Assembly: GCF_965232925.1 (NCBI RefSeq)
Contig: NZ_CBDDRA010000009.1
Location: 62,001-126,000 of the forward strand
From: Tumidithrix helvetica
Lineage (GTDB): Bacteria > Cyanobacteriota > Cyanobacteriia > Pseudanabaenales > Pseudanabaenaceae
Reading direction: 5' to 3'
DNA length: 64,000 nucleotides
Position 1 is the stretch's first letter. Every line of letters begins with the position of its first letter. Position numbers and translations under genes: made by a program. The notes beneath the pieces are model-generated. The model searched no databases, had not been told where the DNA came from, and worked only from the letters and a program-made list of their open reading frames with translations. Below are positions 27,632 through 35,272 of the stretch, piece after piece.

Positions 27632-29389
27632 TTAAGGTGGATCGGGCAAGGTGAAGTAAAAAGTAGCTCCCTGTTCGATCGCTGCTTCTGCCCAAATTTT
27701 GCCCCCATGGCGGCGAATCACCCTCTGCACAGTTGCTAAACCAATACCAGTTCCAGGAAACTCACTGGCACTATGCAATCGTTGAAATGCACCAAACAGT
27801 TTGGAACTATTTCCCATATTAAACCCCGCACCATCATCGCGCAGAAAATAGGTGGTTTGTCCCAAGGTTTGATGGACATCTGTTGCCATGCCAAACTCAA
27901 TACGAGCAGTAGCGTGATGATTGGTGTATTTCCAAGCATTTTGCAAAAGATTTTCCAAGACAACAAGGGTTAGATTTCTATCTGCATAGGCAATTGCCTT
28001 TGGCTCAATTAGAAATTCCACGACTCTTTGCGGTTGCGAAGCTTGGAGATCGCCTGCAATTTCCCGCACCATTTCGCTAAGATCGACCCTGCCATAGTGA
28101 ATTTCCGCTCTGGAGATCCGCGATAGGCGCAGCAGGTCATCGATTAGGGCTTCCATGCGGTGGATATTCCGTTGAATGCGATCGAAGTAGTCTTTACAGT
28201 CGTCATCAAAGCGATCGCCATAGTCTTCCAACAAAATTTGACTAAACCCTGTAATCGCCCGTAATGGTGCGCGTAGGTCATGGGAAACAGAATAGGAAAA
28301 AGATTCTAGCTCTTGGTTCGTAGCTTCCAGTTGAGCGCTAGTTCGTTGCAATTCGAGGTTTGCCATTGAAAGCTGCGCATTTGCTTCTACCATCCTGTCT
28401 TCAGCCCTCTGCCGTTCTACTAATTCTGCCTGCAACTGATTAAATAAATTGGCTTGCTGAATCGCGATCGCTAATTGATTGGCAATTTGTTGAATAAAAT
28501 CAATCTCAACTGCTTGCCATCTGCGCGGCGCAGAACATTGGTGGACGCAGAGTAAGCCCCACAAATGCCCTTTTTCTAGTAAAGGGACGACCAATTTGGC
28601 TTGAATTTGAAATTGTTGCAAAATCTCTAGATGACATTCCGTAAAACCTGCTTGAGTAACATCATCCACAACTTGAATGCGACCTTTATGATACAGATCG
28701 GCATATTCCTCGCCAAACAGGCGATCGTGAATTTTAATCGCAAGTGCTGATTTGCATCCCTCAGCCACAGATTCGGCAATAAATTCTCCATCGTTAAAAT
28801 TAGAATCAGGCTGGAATTTAAAAATGCCCACGCGATCGGACTGAATTGACTGACGGATTTCCCGCGTGGAGATCTCAAAAATCGTGACTAAATCAAGGGA
28901 ATCCCTGATGCGTTGGGTGATTTCCCCAAGGAGAATGGCGCGATCGTACTGCGCTCTCAGCCCTATTTCCGCTTGCTTTTGAGCGAGCGTGGCAGCCTCC
29001 GCTGCTTTCTTGGCTTTTAAGATTTCATCTTCATACTGAATGCGCTGGCGAATGGGGATAAAAATACAGTTGTTAACAAAGGTTTCTCCTTGCTGGCGAC
29101 GCTCGGCATTAATGAGCATCGGGATATCATTCCCTGATTTCGCTCTTAATGAGAAGTAAATCTCTTCGATTTTGCCATGCAGCTTTAACAGCGGGAAAAA
29201 ATGGGTTTGATAAAAAATGCGACTGGCGATCGGCAAAATTATCTCAAATTTTTTCCCAACTAGGCTAGCCTTTTCATGTCCCAATAGCTGCAATAACGTA
29301 GCGTTAACCATTACGATCGCGCTATCGTCAGTAAACGAGAGAAAGCCACAGGGGGCATGGTTGAGTAACTCGTCGATCTGCTGGCTCAC
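27632..29389 (-). CDS. PAS-cyanobacteriochrome-type GAF histidine kinase
   Basis: A 585-residue kinase: RsbP-like N-terminal PAS (about 1-120), linker helix, bilin-type GAF (about 155-325), coiled coil, phytochrome-class HisKA (His about 370, SVSHDLRAPLRAI) and HATPase_c. The canonical bilin cysteine is C252 (ECH). The DXCF position reads DRLF, so the second cysteine is absent and L224 replaces it. The first 330 residues are closely similar to the GGDEF protein at 29598, and the kinase half resembles the end of the 1916-residue kinase at 21836. It thus looks like a chimera of its two neighbours. It lies 12 bp after the hydrolase remnant and 45 bp before the next kinase. Confidence 0.92.
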   Translation of the reverse strand: MSQQIDELLNHAPCGFLSFTDDSAIVMVNATLLQLLGHEKASLVGKKFEIILPIASRIFYQTHFFPLLKLHGKIEEIYFSLRAKSGNDIPMLINAERRQQGETFVNNCIFIPIRQRIQYEDEILKAKKAAEAATLAQKQAEIGLRAQYDRAILLGEITQRIRDSLDLVTIFEISTREIRQSIQSDRVGIFKFQPDSNFNDGEFIAESVAEGCKSALAIKIHDRLFGEEYADLYHKGRIQVVDDVTQAGFTECHLEILQQFQIQAKLVVPLLEKGHLWGLLCVHQCSAPRRWQAVEIDFIQQIANQLAIAIQQANLFNQLQAELVERQRAEDRMVEANAQLSMANLELQRTSAQLEATNQELESFSYSVSHDLRAPLRAITGFSQILLEDYGDRFDDDCKDYFDRIQRNIHRMEALIDDLLRLSRISRAEIHYGRVDLSEMVREIAGDLQASQPQRVVEFLIEPKAIAYADRNLTLVVLENLLQNAWKYTNHHATARIEFGMATDVHQTLGQTTYFLRDDGAGFNMGNSSKLFGAFQRLHSASEFPGTGIGLATVQRVIRRHGGKIWAEAAIEQGATFYFTLPDPP

Positions 29390-29401
29390 TGGGATAGTCT
29401 A

Positions 29402-29590
29402 CTAAAACGGTGGCATGGGCATGTTCAAATATGCTTTCATCAGCGCGATCGTCTCTTGAGGGTGACTCATATGCGGACAATGACCTGTCGCTTGCATCAA
29501 TCTTAGAGTACTTTCAGATAAATGACGATGCATATATTCTCCCACTTCGATGGGGGCGATCGCATCATTAACCCATTGTAAGTTTGACAA
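29402..29590 (-). pseudogene. Truncated RsbQ-type hydrolase (last 62 codons only)
   Basis: A 62-codon frame aligns end to end with the C-terminus of the intact hydrolase at 31575-32396 (EVGEYM, LMQATGHCPHMSHPQETIALM shared). It keeps the positions of the catalytic Asp and His but lacks the nucleophile Ser and all of the core fold, so it cannot be an enzyme. It starts 7 bp after the stop of the GGDEF gene and ends 12 bp before the kinase at 27632, the same relative place that the intact hydrolase holds before its own partner. It is the scar of a duplicated module. It may still be translated as part of the operon. Confidence 0.88.
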
Positions 29591-29597
29591 ACAGAAT

Positions 29598-31565
29598 CTA
29601 GATCGATATCGACTTTGGAGGATAAAAGCGATCGCGTCCTAGTCCTTTTGCTTGATAGAGATTCTGGTCAGCGATCGCAACTATATCTTCTAGAGACTGC
29701 TCTAGAGAGGGGACTTGGCAAGCAATCCCCAAGCTAACCGTTATGTTTTGACTGATTTTTGAGGCTGCATGAGGCATCTTGAGGTTATGAATTGCCTGTA
29801 GGACTAGCTCGGCAACAGCAAGCGCGCCAGTCATATCTGTATTTGGCAAAATCATTGCAAACTCCTCACCGCCATAACGCGCAAATAGATCGGCAGGGCG
29901 TTTTAGTTGGTTAGCAGCAGTTTGGGCAACTTCAATTAAGCAAGTATCCCCTGCTTGATGACCGTAGCAATCGTTGTAGCGTTTGAAATAATCAATATCT
30001 AAGAGAATGAGAGAAAGCGATCGTTGTTCTCGTAGCGATCGCTGCCATTCTAATTGCAAGCGCTCGTCAAAACAGCGGCGATTGGCAACTTGCGTTAAGC
30101 TGTCGGTCAAAGCCCTGACACGCTCTTGCTCAGATTCTTTCTTTAAAATTTCCTTGGCTAATCTTTGCTCGGTAATATCTGCAAAAGAAACCACTACCGC
30201 ATAGGGAATTGTGCGATCGGAGTGGCATAGTGGTTGGGAATTAATCGAAATCCATTTTGTGGGACTATTTTCCTGAACGATTCCCATAATGACATTGTTT
30301 TGTGGTAGTCCAGTGTTTAGCGTCACCATAGCAGGATGCTCTGTGGCTGGGAATGGAGAACCATCTTCTCGAATGGTGGATCGCTCGAAATCTACGGATT
30401 TAAGCCCTTGCATTTGCTCTGCAGATAACCCCAAAATTTTTTCCGCACTTTGATTGCAGGCAGTAATCCTTCCATCTGATTGTTGTAAAACTACGCCTTC
30501 GGTCATACTAGAAATTACAGAGCGATATCGCGCTTCGCTTGCTTCTAGTTCGGCAAGCAGGAGATGTTTGGCTGCAGCTTCCCGTTGGCGATCGCGGAGT
30601 TCTTGCTGCAACTGTTCAAATAAACTGGCTTGTTTAATCGCGACCTCTAATTGATTGGCGATTTGTCGCACAAATTCAATTTCAGACTTTTGCCAGTGGC
30701 GTGGCGCAGAACATTGATGAATACAGAGCAATCCCCATAAGTCTTCTAACTGGATAATGGGAACTACCAAATTAGCAATAATTTGGTAGCGTTGCAAGAT
30801 GTCTCGATGACATTCCGTCAATCCCGCATTGTTGATGTCAGCAACTACTTGACAGCGTCCTTCTAGATAGAATGGAGTATATTTTTCTCCAAAACAATGG
30901 TCTCGAATTTTAATCTCGATAACCGAATCAAACCCCTCTACAACATATTCAGAGACAAACTCGCCATTGTTAAAATTGGAATCTGGATCGAATTTAAAGA
31001 TACCGACACGATCGGCTCGCATCGATTGGCATACTTCTTGGGCAGTAAGCTCAAAGATAGCCGATAAATCGATGGATTGCCTGATGATCTGGGTAACCTC
31101 TTTAAGCAAAATCGCGCGATCGTACTGTTGCCTCAAGGCAGCTTCTGCTTGTTTCTGGGCAAAGTTGGCAGCCTCAGCTAATTTCTTGGATTTCAGGATT
31201 TCATCTTCAAACTGAATGCGCTGTCGTATGGGAATAAAGGCGCAATCATTGACAAAACCTTCTCCTTGACGGCGCCGCTTTGCATTAATCAGCATGGGGA
31301 TTTCATTCTCATCTTTTGCTCTCAATGAGAAGTAGACCTCCTCAACTATGCCATGCAACTTTAGTATCGGAAAGAAATGGGTTTGAAAAAAGATGCGACT
31401 GGCGATCGGTAAAATTACATCAAGGCTTTTTCCCGACAGATCGTCGGGTACATATCCCAATAGTTCTGACAATGTAAAATTAATTACTGTAATTAAGCCT
31501 TTGTCATTAAACGAGAGAAATCCGCAGGGGGCATGGTTGAGTAACTCATCGATCGGCTGGCTCAC
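29598..31565 (-). CDS. PAS / dual-cysteine cyanobacteriochrome / PAS / GGDEF diguanylate cyclase
   Basis: A 655-residue protein. RsbP-like PAS (1-120), bilin-type GAF (about 155-325) with DHCF (C224) and ECH (C252), a 28-residue spacing as in DXCF cyanobacteriochromes, then a second PAS (about 340-460) and a GGDEF domain. The active site reads GGEEF (about 563-567) and the product-inhibition site RxxD (RPAD) lies five residues before it. The substrate-binding DIDYFKRYND motif is intact, so it should make c-di-GMP and be feedback-inhibited. CBCR-GGDEF fusions such as SesA (Tlr0924) are blue-light-activated cyclases. The gene starts 9 bp after the RsbQ-type hydrolase, so the PAS domain is a likely docking site for it. 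Confidence 0.94.
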   Translation of the reverse strand: MSQPIDELLNHAPCGFLSFNDKGLITVINFTLSELLGYVPDDLSGKSLDVILPIASRIFFQTHFFPILKLHGIVEEVYFSLRAKDENEIPMLINAKRRRQGEGFVNDCAFIPIRQRIQFEDEILKSKKLAEAANFAQKQAEAALRQQYDRAILLKEVTQIIRQSIDLSAIFELTAQEVCQSMRADRVGIFKFDPDSNFNNGEFVSEYVVEGFDSVIEIKIRDHCFGEKYTPFYLEGRCQVVADINNAGLTECHRDILQRYQIIANLVVPIIQLEDLWGLLCIHQCSAPRHWQKSEIEFVRQIANQLEVAIKQASLFEQLQQELRDRQREAAAKHLLLAELEASEARYRSVISSMTEGVVLQQSDGRITACNQSAEKILGLSAEQMQGLKSVDFERSTIREDGSPFPATEHPAMVTLNTGLPQNNVIMGIVQENSPTKWISINSQPLCHSDRTIPYAVVVSFADITEQRLAKEILKKESEQERVRALTDSLTQVANRRCFDERLQLEWQRSLREQRSLSLILLDIDYFKRYNDCYGHQAGDTCLIEVAQTAANQLKRPADLFARYGGEEFAMILPNTDMTGALAVAELVLQAIHNLKMPHAASKISQNITVSLGIACQVPSLEQSLEDIVAIADQNLYQAKGLGRDRFYPPKSISI

Positions 31566-31574
31566 TGTAATAGT

Positions 31575-32396
31575 TCACTTAGATGATTGTATAGGCACGT
31601 TCAAATATTCTTGCATCAGTGCGATCGTTTCTTGAGGATGGCTCATATGCGGACAATGTCCAGTTGCCTGCATCAATTTTAAGGTGCTTTTGGCTAAATG
31701 ACGTTGCATATATTCTCCTACTTCGGTAGGGGCGATCGCATCTTCAGCACATTGCAAGATCAGGGAGGGCAGGGTTACTTTGGCGAGATCGCTGCGATTA
31801 TCTCCATAAAACGTAGCTCTGGCAAAACGGTTGGCAATGACTGGATCGGTCGAACAAAAGCTCGTTTCTAGCTCTTGAGCTAGCTCAGGGCGATCCTCGT
31901 TTTTCATGATTACAGGTGCTAGAAAATTTGCCCAGCCAATGTAATTTTTTTCCATAATATCCAGCAATCCCTCGATATCCGATCGCTCAAACCCACCGAC
32001 ATAATCAGGCGGATCGTTGATATAGCGGGGAGATGGGGTCACCAAAATCAGCCGTTCAAAAAATTGTGGCGAGGCGATCGCTGCCAAGATCCCGATCGTA
32101 CAACTGACGGAATGCCCCACTAAAATTGTGTCTTTTAGATCTAAGGCGGCGCAGATATCGAGAATATCCTGGGCATAGCCCTTGAGTTCTGTGTAGCGCT
32201 GGGGATCGTAGGCTTGCAGATCGGATTTTCCCGAACCCACATAGTCAAACAGTACGATCTGATAGTCAGCCTCAAATGCAGGTGTGACAAACCGCCACAT
32301 GTTTTGATCGCAGCCAAAGCCATGGGCAAACAGCATGGGCTGAGTTCCCTGACCGCTTACTTTGACATTGTTTCGTTCTAAAATATTTTGAGCCAT
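31575..32396 (-). CDS. rsbQ: RsbQ-type alpha/beta hydrolase (KAI2/D14 relative)
   Basis: A 273-residue hydrolase. The catalytic triad falls at S96 (GHSVS), D219 (CAEDAIAP) and H247 (GHCPH), the same numbers as in Bacillus subtilis RsbQ; the oxyanion/HGFGC motif is near the N-terminus. RsbQ is thought to act on an unknown small hydrophobic molecule and to activate RsbP through its PAS domain. Plant karrikin and strigolactone receptors belong to the same family. Here the gene is 9 bp ahead of a PAS-cyanobacteriochrome-GGDEF protein instead of a PP2C phosphatase. It probably relays a metabolite signal to that protein's N-terminal PAS. The orthology is strong; the ligand is unknown. Confidence 0.92.
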   Translation of the reverse strand: MAQNILERNNVKVSGQGTQPMLFAHGFGCDQNMWRFVTPAFEADYQIVLFDYVGSGKSDLQAYDPQRYTELKGYAQDILDICAALDLKDTILVGHSVSCTIGILAAIASPQFFERLILVTPSPRYINDPPDYVGGFERSDIEGLLDIMEKNYIGWANFLAPVIMKNEDRPELAQELETSFCSTDPVIANRFARATFYGDNRSDLAKVTLPSLILQCAEDAIAPTEVGEYMQRHLAKSTLKLMQATGHCPHMSHPQETIALMQEYLNVPIQSSK

Positions 32397-32412
32397 GGGA
32401 TTTTATCCTCGT

Positions 32413-34824
32413 TTATGGAATTGGCTTTAAAAGCCTTTCAATGGTTGCTGCAAGTTCTCTTAACTTTACAGGTTTCGCAAGGTAATCATTAGCACCAGCT
32501 TTTAAACAGCGATCGCGATCGCTTTCCATTGCTAAGGCAGTGAGCGCAACAATCGGTATGTGGACGAATTCTGGAACGAGGCGGATCTGCTGCATTGCCT
32601 CAAAACCATCCATTCCTGGCATTTGAATATCCATCAAGATTAGATCGGGGCGTTCGGCTTGAGCTAAAGCGATCGCATCCTCTCCATTTCTTGCCAAGGT
32701 AATCCGATAGCCTTTCGCTTTTAGATAGCCCGAAATCGTCATGATGTTGGCTTCATTATCTTCTGTGAGCAAGATGAGGGGGGATTCTTCTTGTTTTGGT
32801 TGGCTGGCTTCGATGCTCGATTCGGACTGGGTTTCTAGTTCGACAGACGATAGTGTGCCACTGTAGGGCAGCTCAATCGTGAAGCAACTGCCTACGCCAA
32901 TCTCACTGGTTAATCCCACTTGCCCACCATGAAGTTCGACGATGCGTTTCACGAGGGCAAGCCCTAAGCCTGTACCCTCATATTTGCGATTGAGGGCGCT
33001 ATCGATTTGGATGAAAGGCTGAAATAGTTTCTTGATATTTTCTGGAGCAATACCAATACCTGTATCGGTGATGGCAAATTGGACGGCAGACCGCTCTGAC
33101 TGTTTTTCTGACCCATCTCCATCTCCTCTCGGAAGAGTCGTCAGCCTAGCTTCAAGGGTGATATGTCCTCGCTCTGGTGTAAATTTGACTGCATTGTTAA
33201 GCAGGTTGAGCAAGACTTGGCGGATGCGGCGCTCGTCTCCATAGATGTTGGGCAAATTTTGGGGGAGTTTGCTCTCTAGTTGAATGTTTTTCTTTAGAGC
33301 TTGCTCTTCGATTAATTCCAAGCTGGATAGACATAAGGGAACTACGGAAATAGAGGCGAGGTCGAGATCTAGATGACCTGATTCGATCTTGGCAATATCG
33401 AGAATGTCATTAATCAGTTCCAATAAATGGTAGCCGCTATGCTCGACGGTTTTTAAGGCTTTGATTTGGCGATCGTTGACCGTACCAAAGACTTCCTCTA
33501 GCATTATCTCCGTCATGCCCAAGATGGCATTGAGGGGCGTCCGCAGTTCGTGGCTCATGTTGGCAAGAAAACTATCCTTCAGGCGATTTGACTCTACGAG
33601 TTCGGCGTTGGTTCGTTGCAGTTCCTCTAAGAGCGAATTCTGTCGATTTACCATACTAAAAAAAGCATTGGATAAACGACTGATTTCATCTTTGGGTACG
33701 CTGGAACGATTCGGATCGCCGATCGCGCGATCGCAAACATCTAAGATCGGCTGCAATCGGCGGTTGAGAAAGCGGAAAAAGAGCCAAACCACCAAAGCTA
33801 AAAAACTTCCCGCAACGCTCGTTGCAACGAGCGCTCCCCAGAGGGCTGGTTTTATCACCTTCTCATAGGGGATCGCTTGGATCATTACCCATTGGCTACT
33901 GGGAACCCTTTGATAGACCCAATAGGTGGAATCAAGTTCCAAGTATCCTTTGGATTTGCCTTGCTCTAATTGGTGGCGAATCTCATCCCAAGCAGGTTTT
34001 AACTTCGGAATTGATTCAACATTTTCCAACTTGGCTGCTTTTTGGGGATCGGGGGAATAACTTAAAAGTTTTCCCTCTTGTGCGATTAAGGCATAATATC
34101 CTACCCCATTAAATTGAGTGTCATTCTTGACTTGATTTAGATCGTTAATGTTAATATCGCCATTCATCACAGCGATTAACTTGCCTTGCCGATCGCGAAT
34201 CGTCCCTGCAAAAGTCATTAACGGAATTGGATAGGTTTCGTTGATATAGGGTTTTGACCAAAAGTAGCGATCGGCTTTAACGGCATCTTTGAAGTATTGC
34301 AGTTCGGGATATTTTTCGACCTGCCAGAGTTCGACAAGGCTAAATCTGGGATCTTGGGGGAGTTTTACACCGCGCTTGGGAACGGATTCTTCGATATAGG
34401 GAGCAAACCATTCGCGATCGACCAATCCGCGAGGAAGTTGCATGATGCCAAAGCCCGTAATCAGTTTAGGACGAGCCGACATAAACGATAGAACTAATTT
34501 CTCGTAGGCTTCTGGCGATCGCACGCCACTATCCTGCAGAAAAGTGGTGGCAGAGACTAGACTCTTTAAAAAACTTTCGCTGGCCAGAATTTCAGCATCT
34601 AATTCTCTAACTTTAGTATCTGTCTCTGAAGTTAATTGCAGAATTCTGACAGCTTTAAGTTCGTTATAAAATAAATATCCTAAGCTGCCGAGTCCAATGG
34701 AAGCAGCAACCATCACCGCCAAAAATAGACGAGTGCCAATAGAATGCAGTCCAAATCTCACGGGCTTGACGGGCATTCCTAGATCGTTATTCGCTAAATT
34801 TACGGTCATGATTCCCCCAAGCAA
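32413..34824 (-). CDS. Membrane Cache-domain hybrid histidine kinase
   Basis: An 803-residue kinase that opens the 25-kb operon. One membrane helix (about 27-50), a periplasmic region of about 270 residues that fits a double-Cache sensor fold, a second helix (about 325-350), a HAMP-like linker, HisKA (His about 425, NMSHELRTPLNAILG), HATPase_c and a C-terminal receiver (about 685-803, LMDIQMPGMDG). Cache domains bind small ligands such as amino acids or organic acids; the ligand here is unknown. It is the only clearly membrane-spanning sensor in the cluster. It lies 16 bp before the hydrolase. An alternative start five codons downstream (MTVNLAN) is possible. Confidence 0.92.
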   Translation of the reverse strand: MLGGIMTVNLANNDLGMPVKPVRFGLHSIGTRLFLAVMVAASIGLGSLGYLFYNELKAVRILQLTSETDTKVRELDAEILASESFLKSLVSATTFLQDSGVRSPEAYEKLVLSFMSARPKLITGFGIMQLPRGLVDREWFAPYIEESVPKRGVKLPQDPRFSLVELWQVEKYPELQYFKDAVKADRYFWSKPYINETYPIPLMTFAGTIRDRQGKLIAVMNGDININDLNQVKNDTQFNGVGYYALIAQEGKLLSYSPDPQKAAKLENVESIPKLKPAWDEIRHQLEQGKSKGYLELDSTYWVYQRVPSSQWVMIQAIPYEKVIKPALWGALVATSVAGSFLALVVWLFFRFLNRRLQPILDVCDRAIGDPNRSSVPKDEISRLSNAFFSMVNRQNSLLEELQRTNAELVESNRLKDSFLANMSHELRTPLNAILGMTEIMLEEVFGTVNDRQIKALKTVEHSGYHLLELINDILDIAKIESGHLDLDLASISVVPLCLSSLELIEEQALKKNIQLESKLPQNLPNIYGDERRIRQVLLNLLNNAVKFTPERGHITLEARLTTLPRGDGDGSEKQSERSAVQFAITDTGIGIAPENIKKLFQPFIQIDSALNRKYEGTGLGLALVKRIVELHGGQVGLTSEIGVGSCFTIELPYSGTLSSVELETQSESSIEASQPKQEESPLILLTEDNEANIMTISGYLKAKGYRITLARNGEDAIALAQAERPDLILMDIQMPGMDGFEAMQQIRLVPEFVHIPIVALTALAMESDRDRCLKAGANDYLAKPVKLRELAATIERLLKPIP

Positions 34825-35272
34825 TTTGGTGATGGCGGTCGAAAGTGTCTCCCTCGTGTATCTAGAGCAACCACTGAGAAATTGCCCCTACCCTACGTGG
34901 AATAGATTACCTCAATAGATAATTATTAAGCCTTAAGCCTATGCGAAGAAAGAAATGGGAACAAATCTTCGCATAAAATGTTTTAGATCGCCTCGATCTC
35001 AGGATGCTAATTCGCTTCATAGATGTACTTAAAACTGCTTGCTATAAAGCCACTTAAACTAACTCATCCTCAACCATTTACTTACTGAATCTTGTCCCAG
35101 TTTAAAGTCACTGACTCGACCATAAACCTCGATAGGCACAAAATCTCTTCTCCACAGTTCATGTAATTATTGTAGCGTAACATCTCTCAACAACGCACTT
35201 CATGTTTAATCAATTCCCGTTATATTGCGGTCGAAGTATCAAAACCCGAACCTAACAAACGATTTAGGATGG
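34825..35272. other. Intergenic region, probable promoter region of the 25-kb operon
   Basis: 448 bases separate the two kinase blocks. I find no open frame or RNA gene. As the only gap above 45 bp upstream of the distal block, it should hold its promoter, but I cannot pick a convincing -10/-35 pair. At its right end is a 17-base motif (35262-35278) also found at 48983-48999. Confidence 0.45.
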
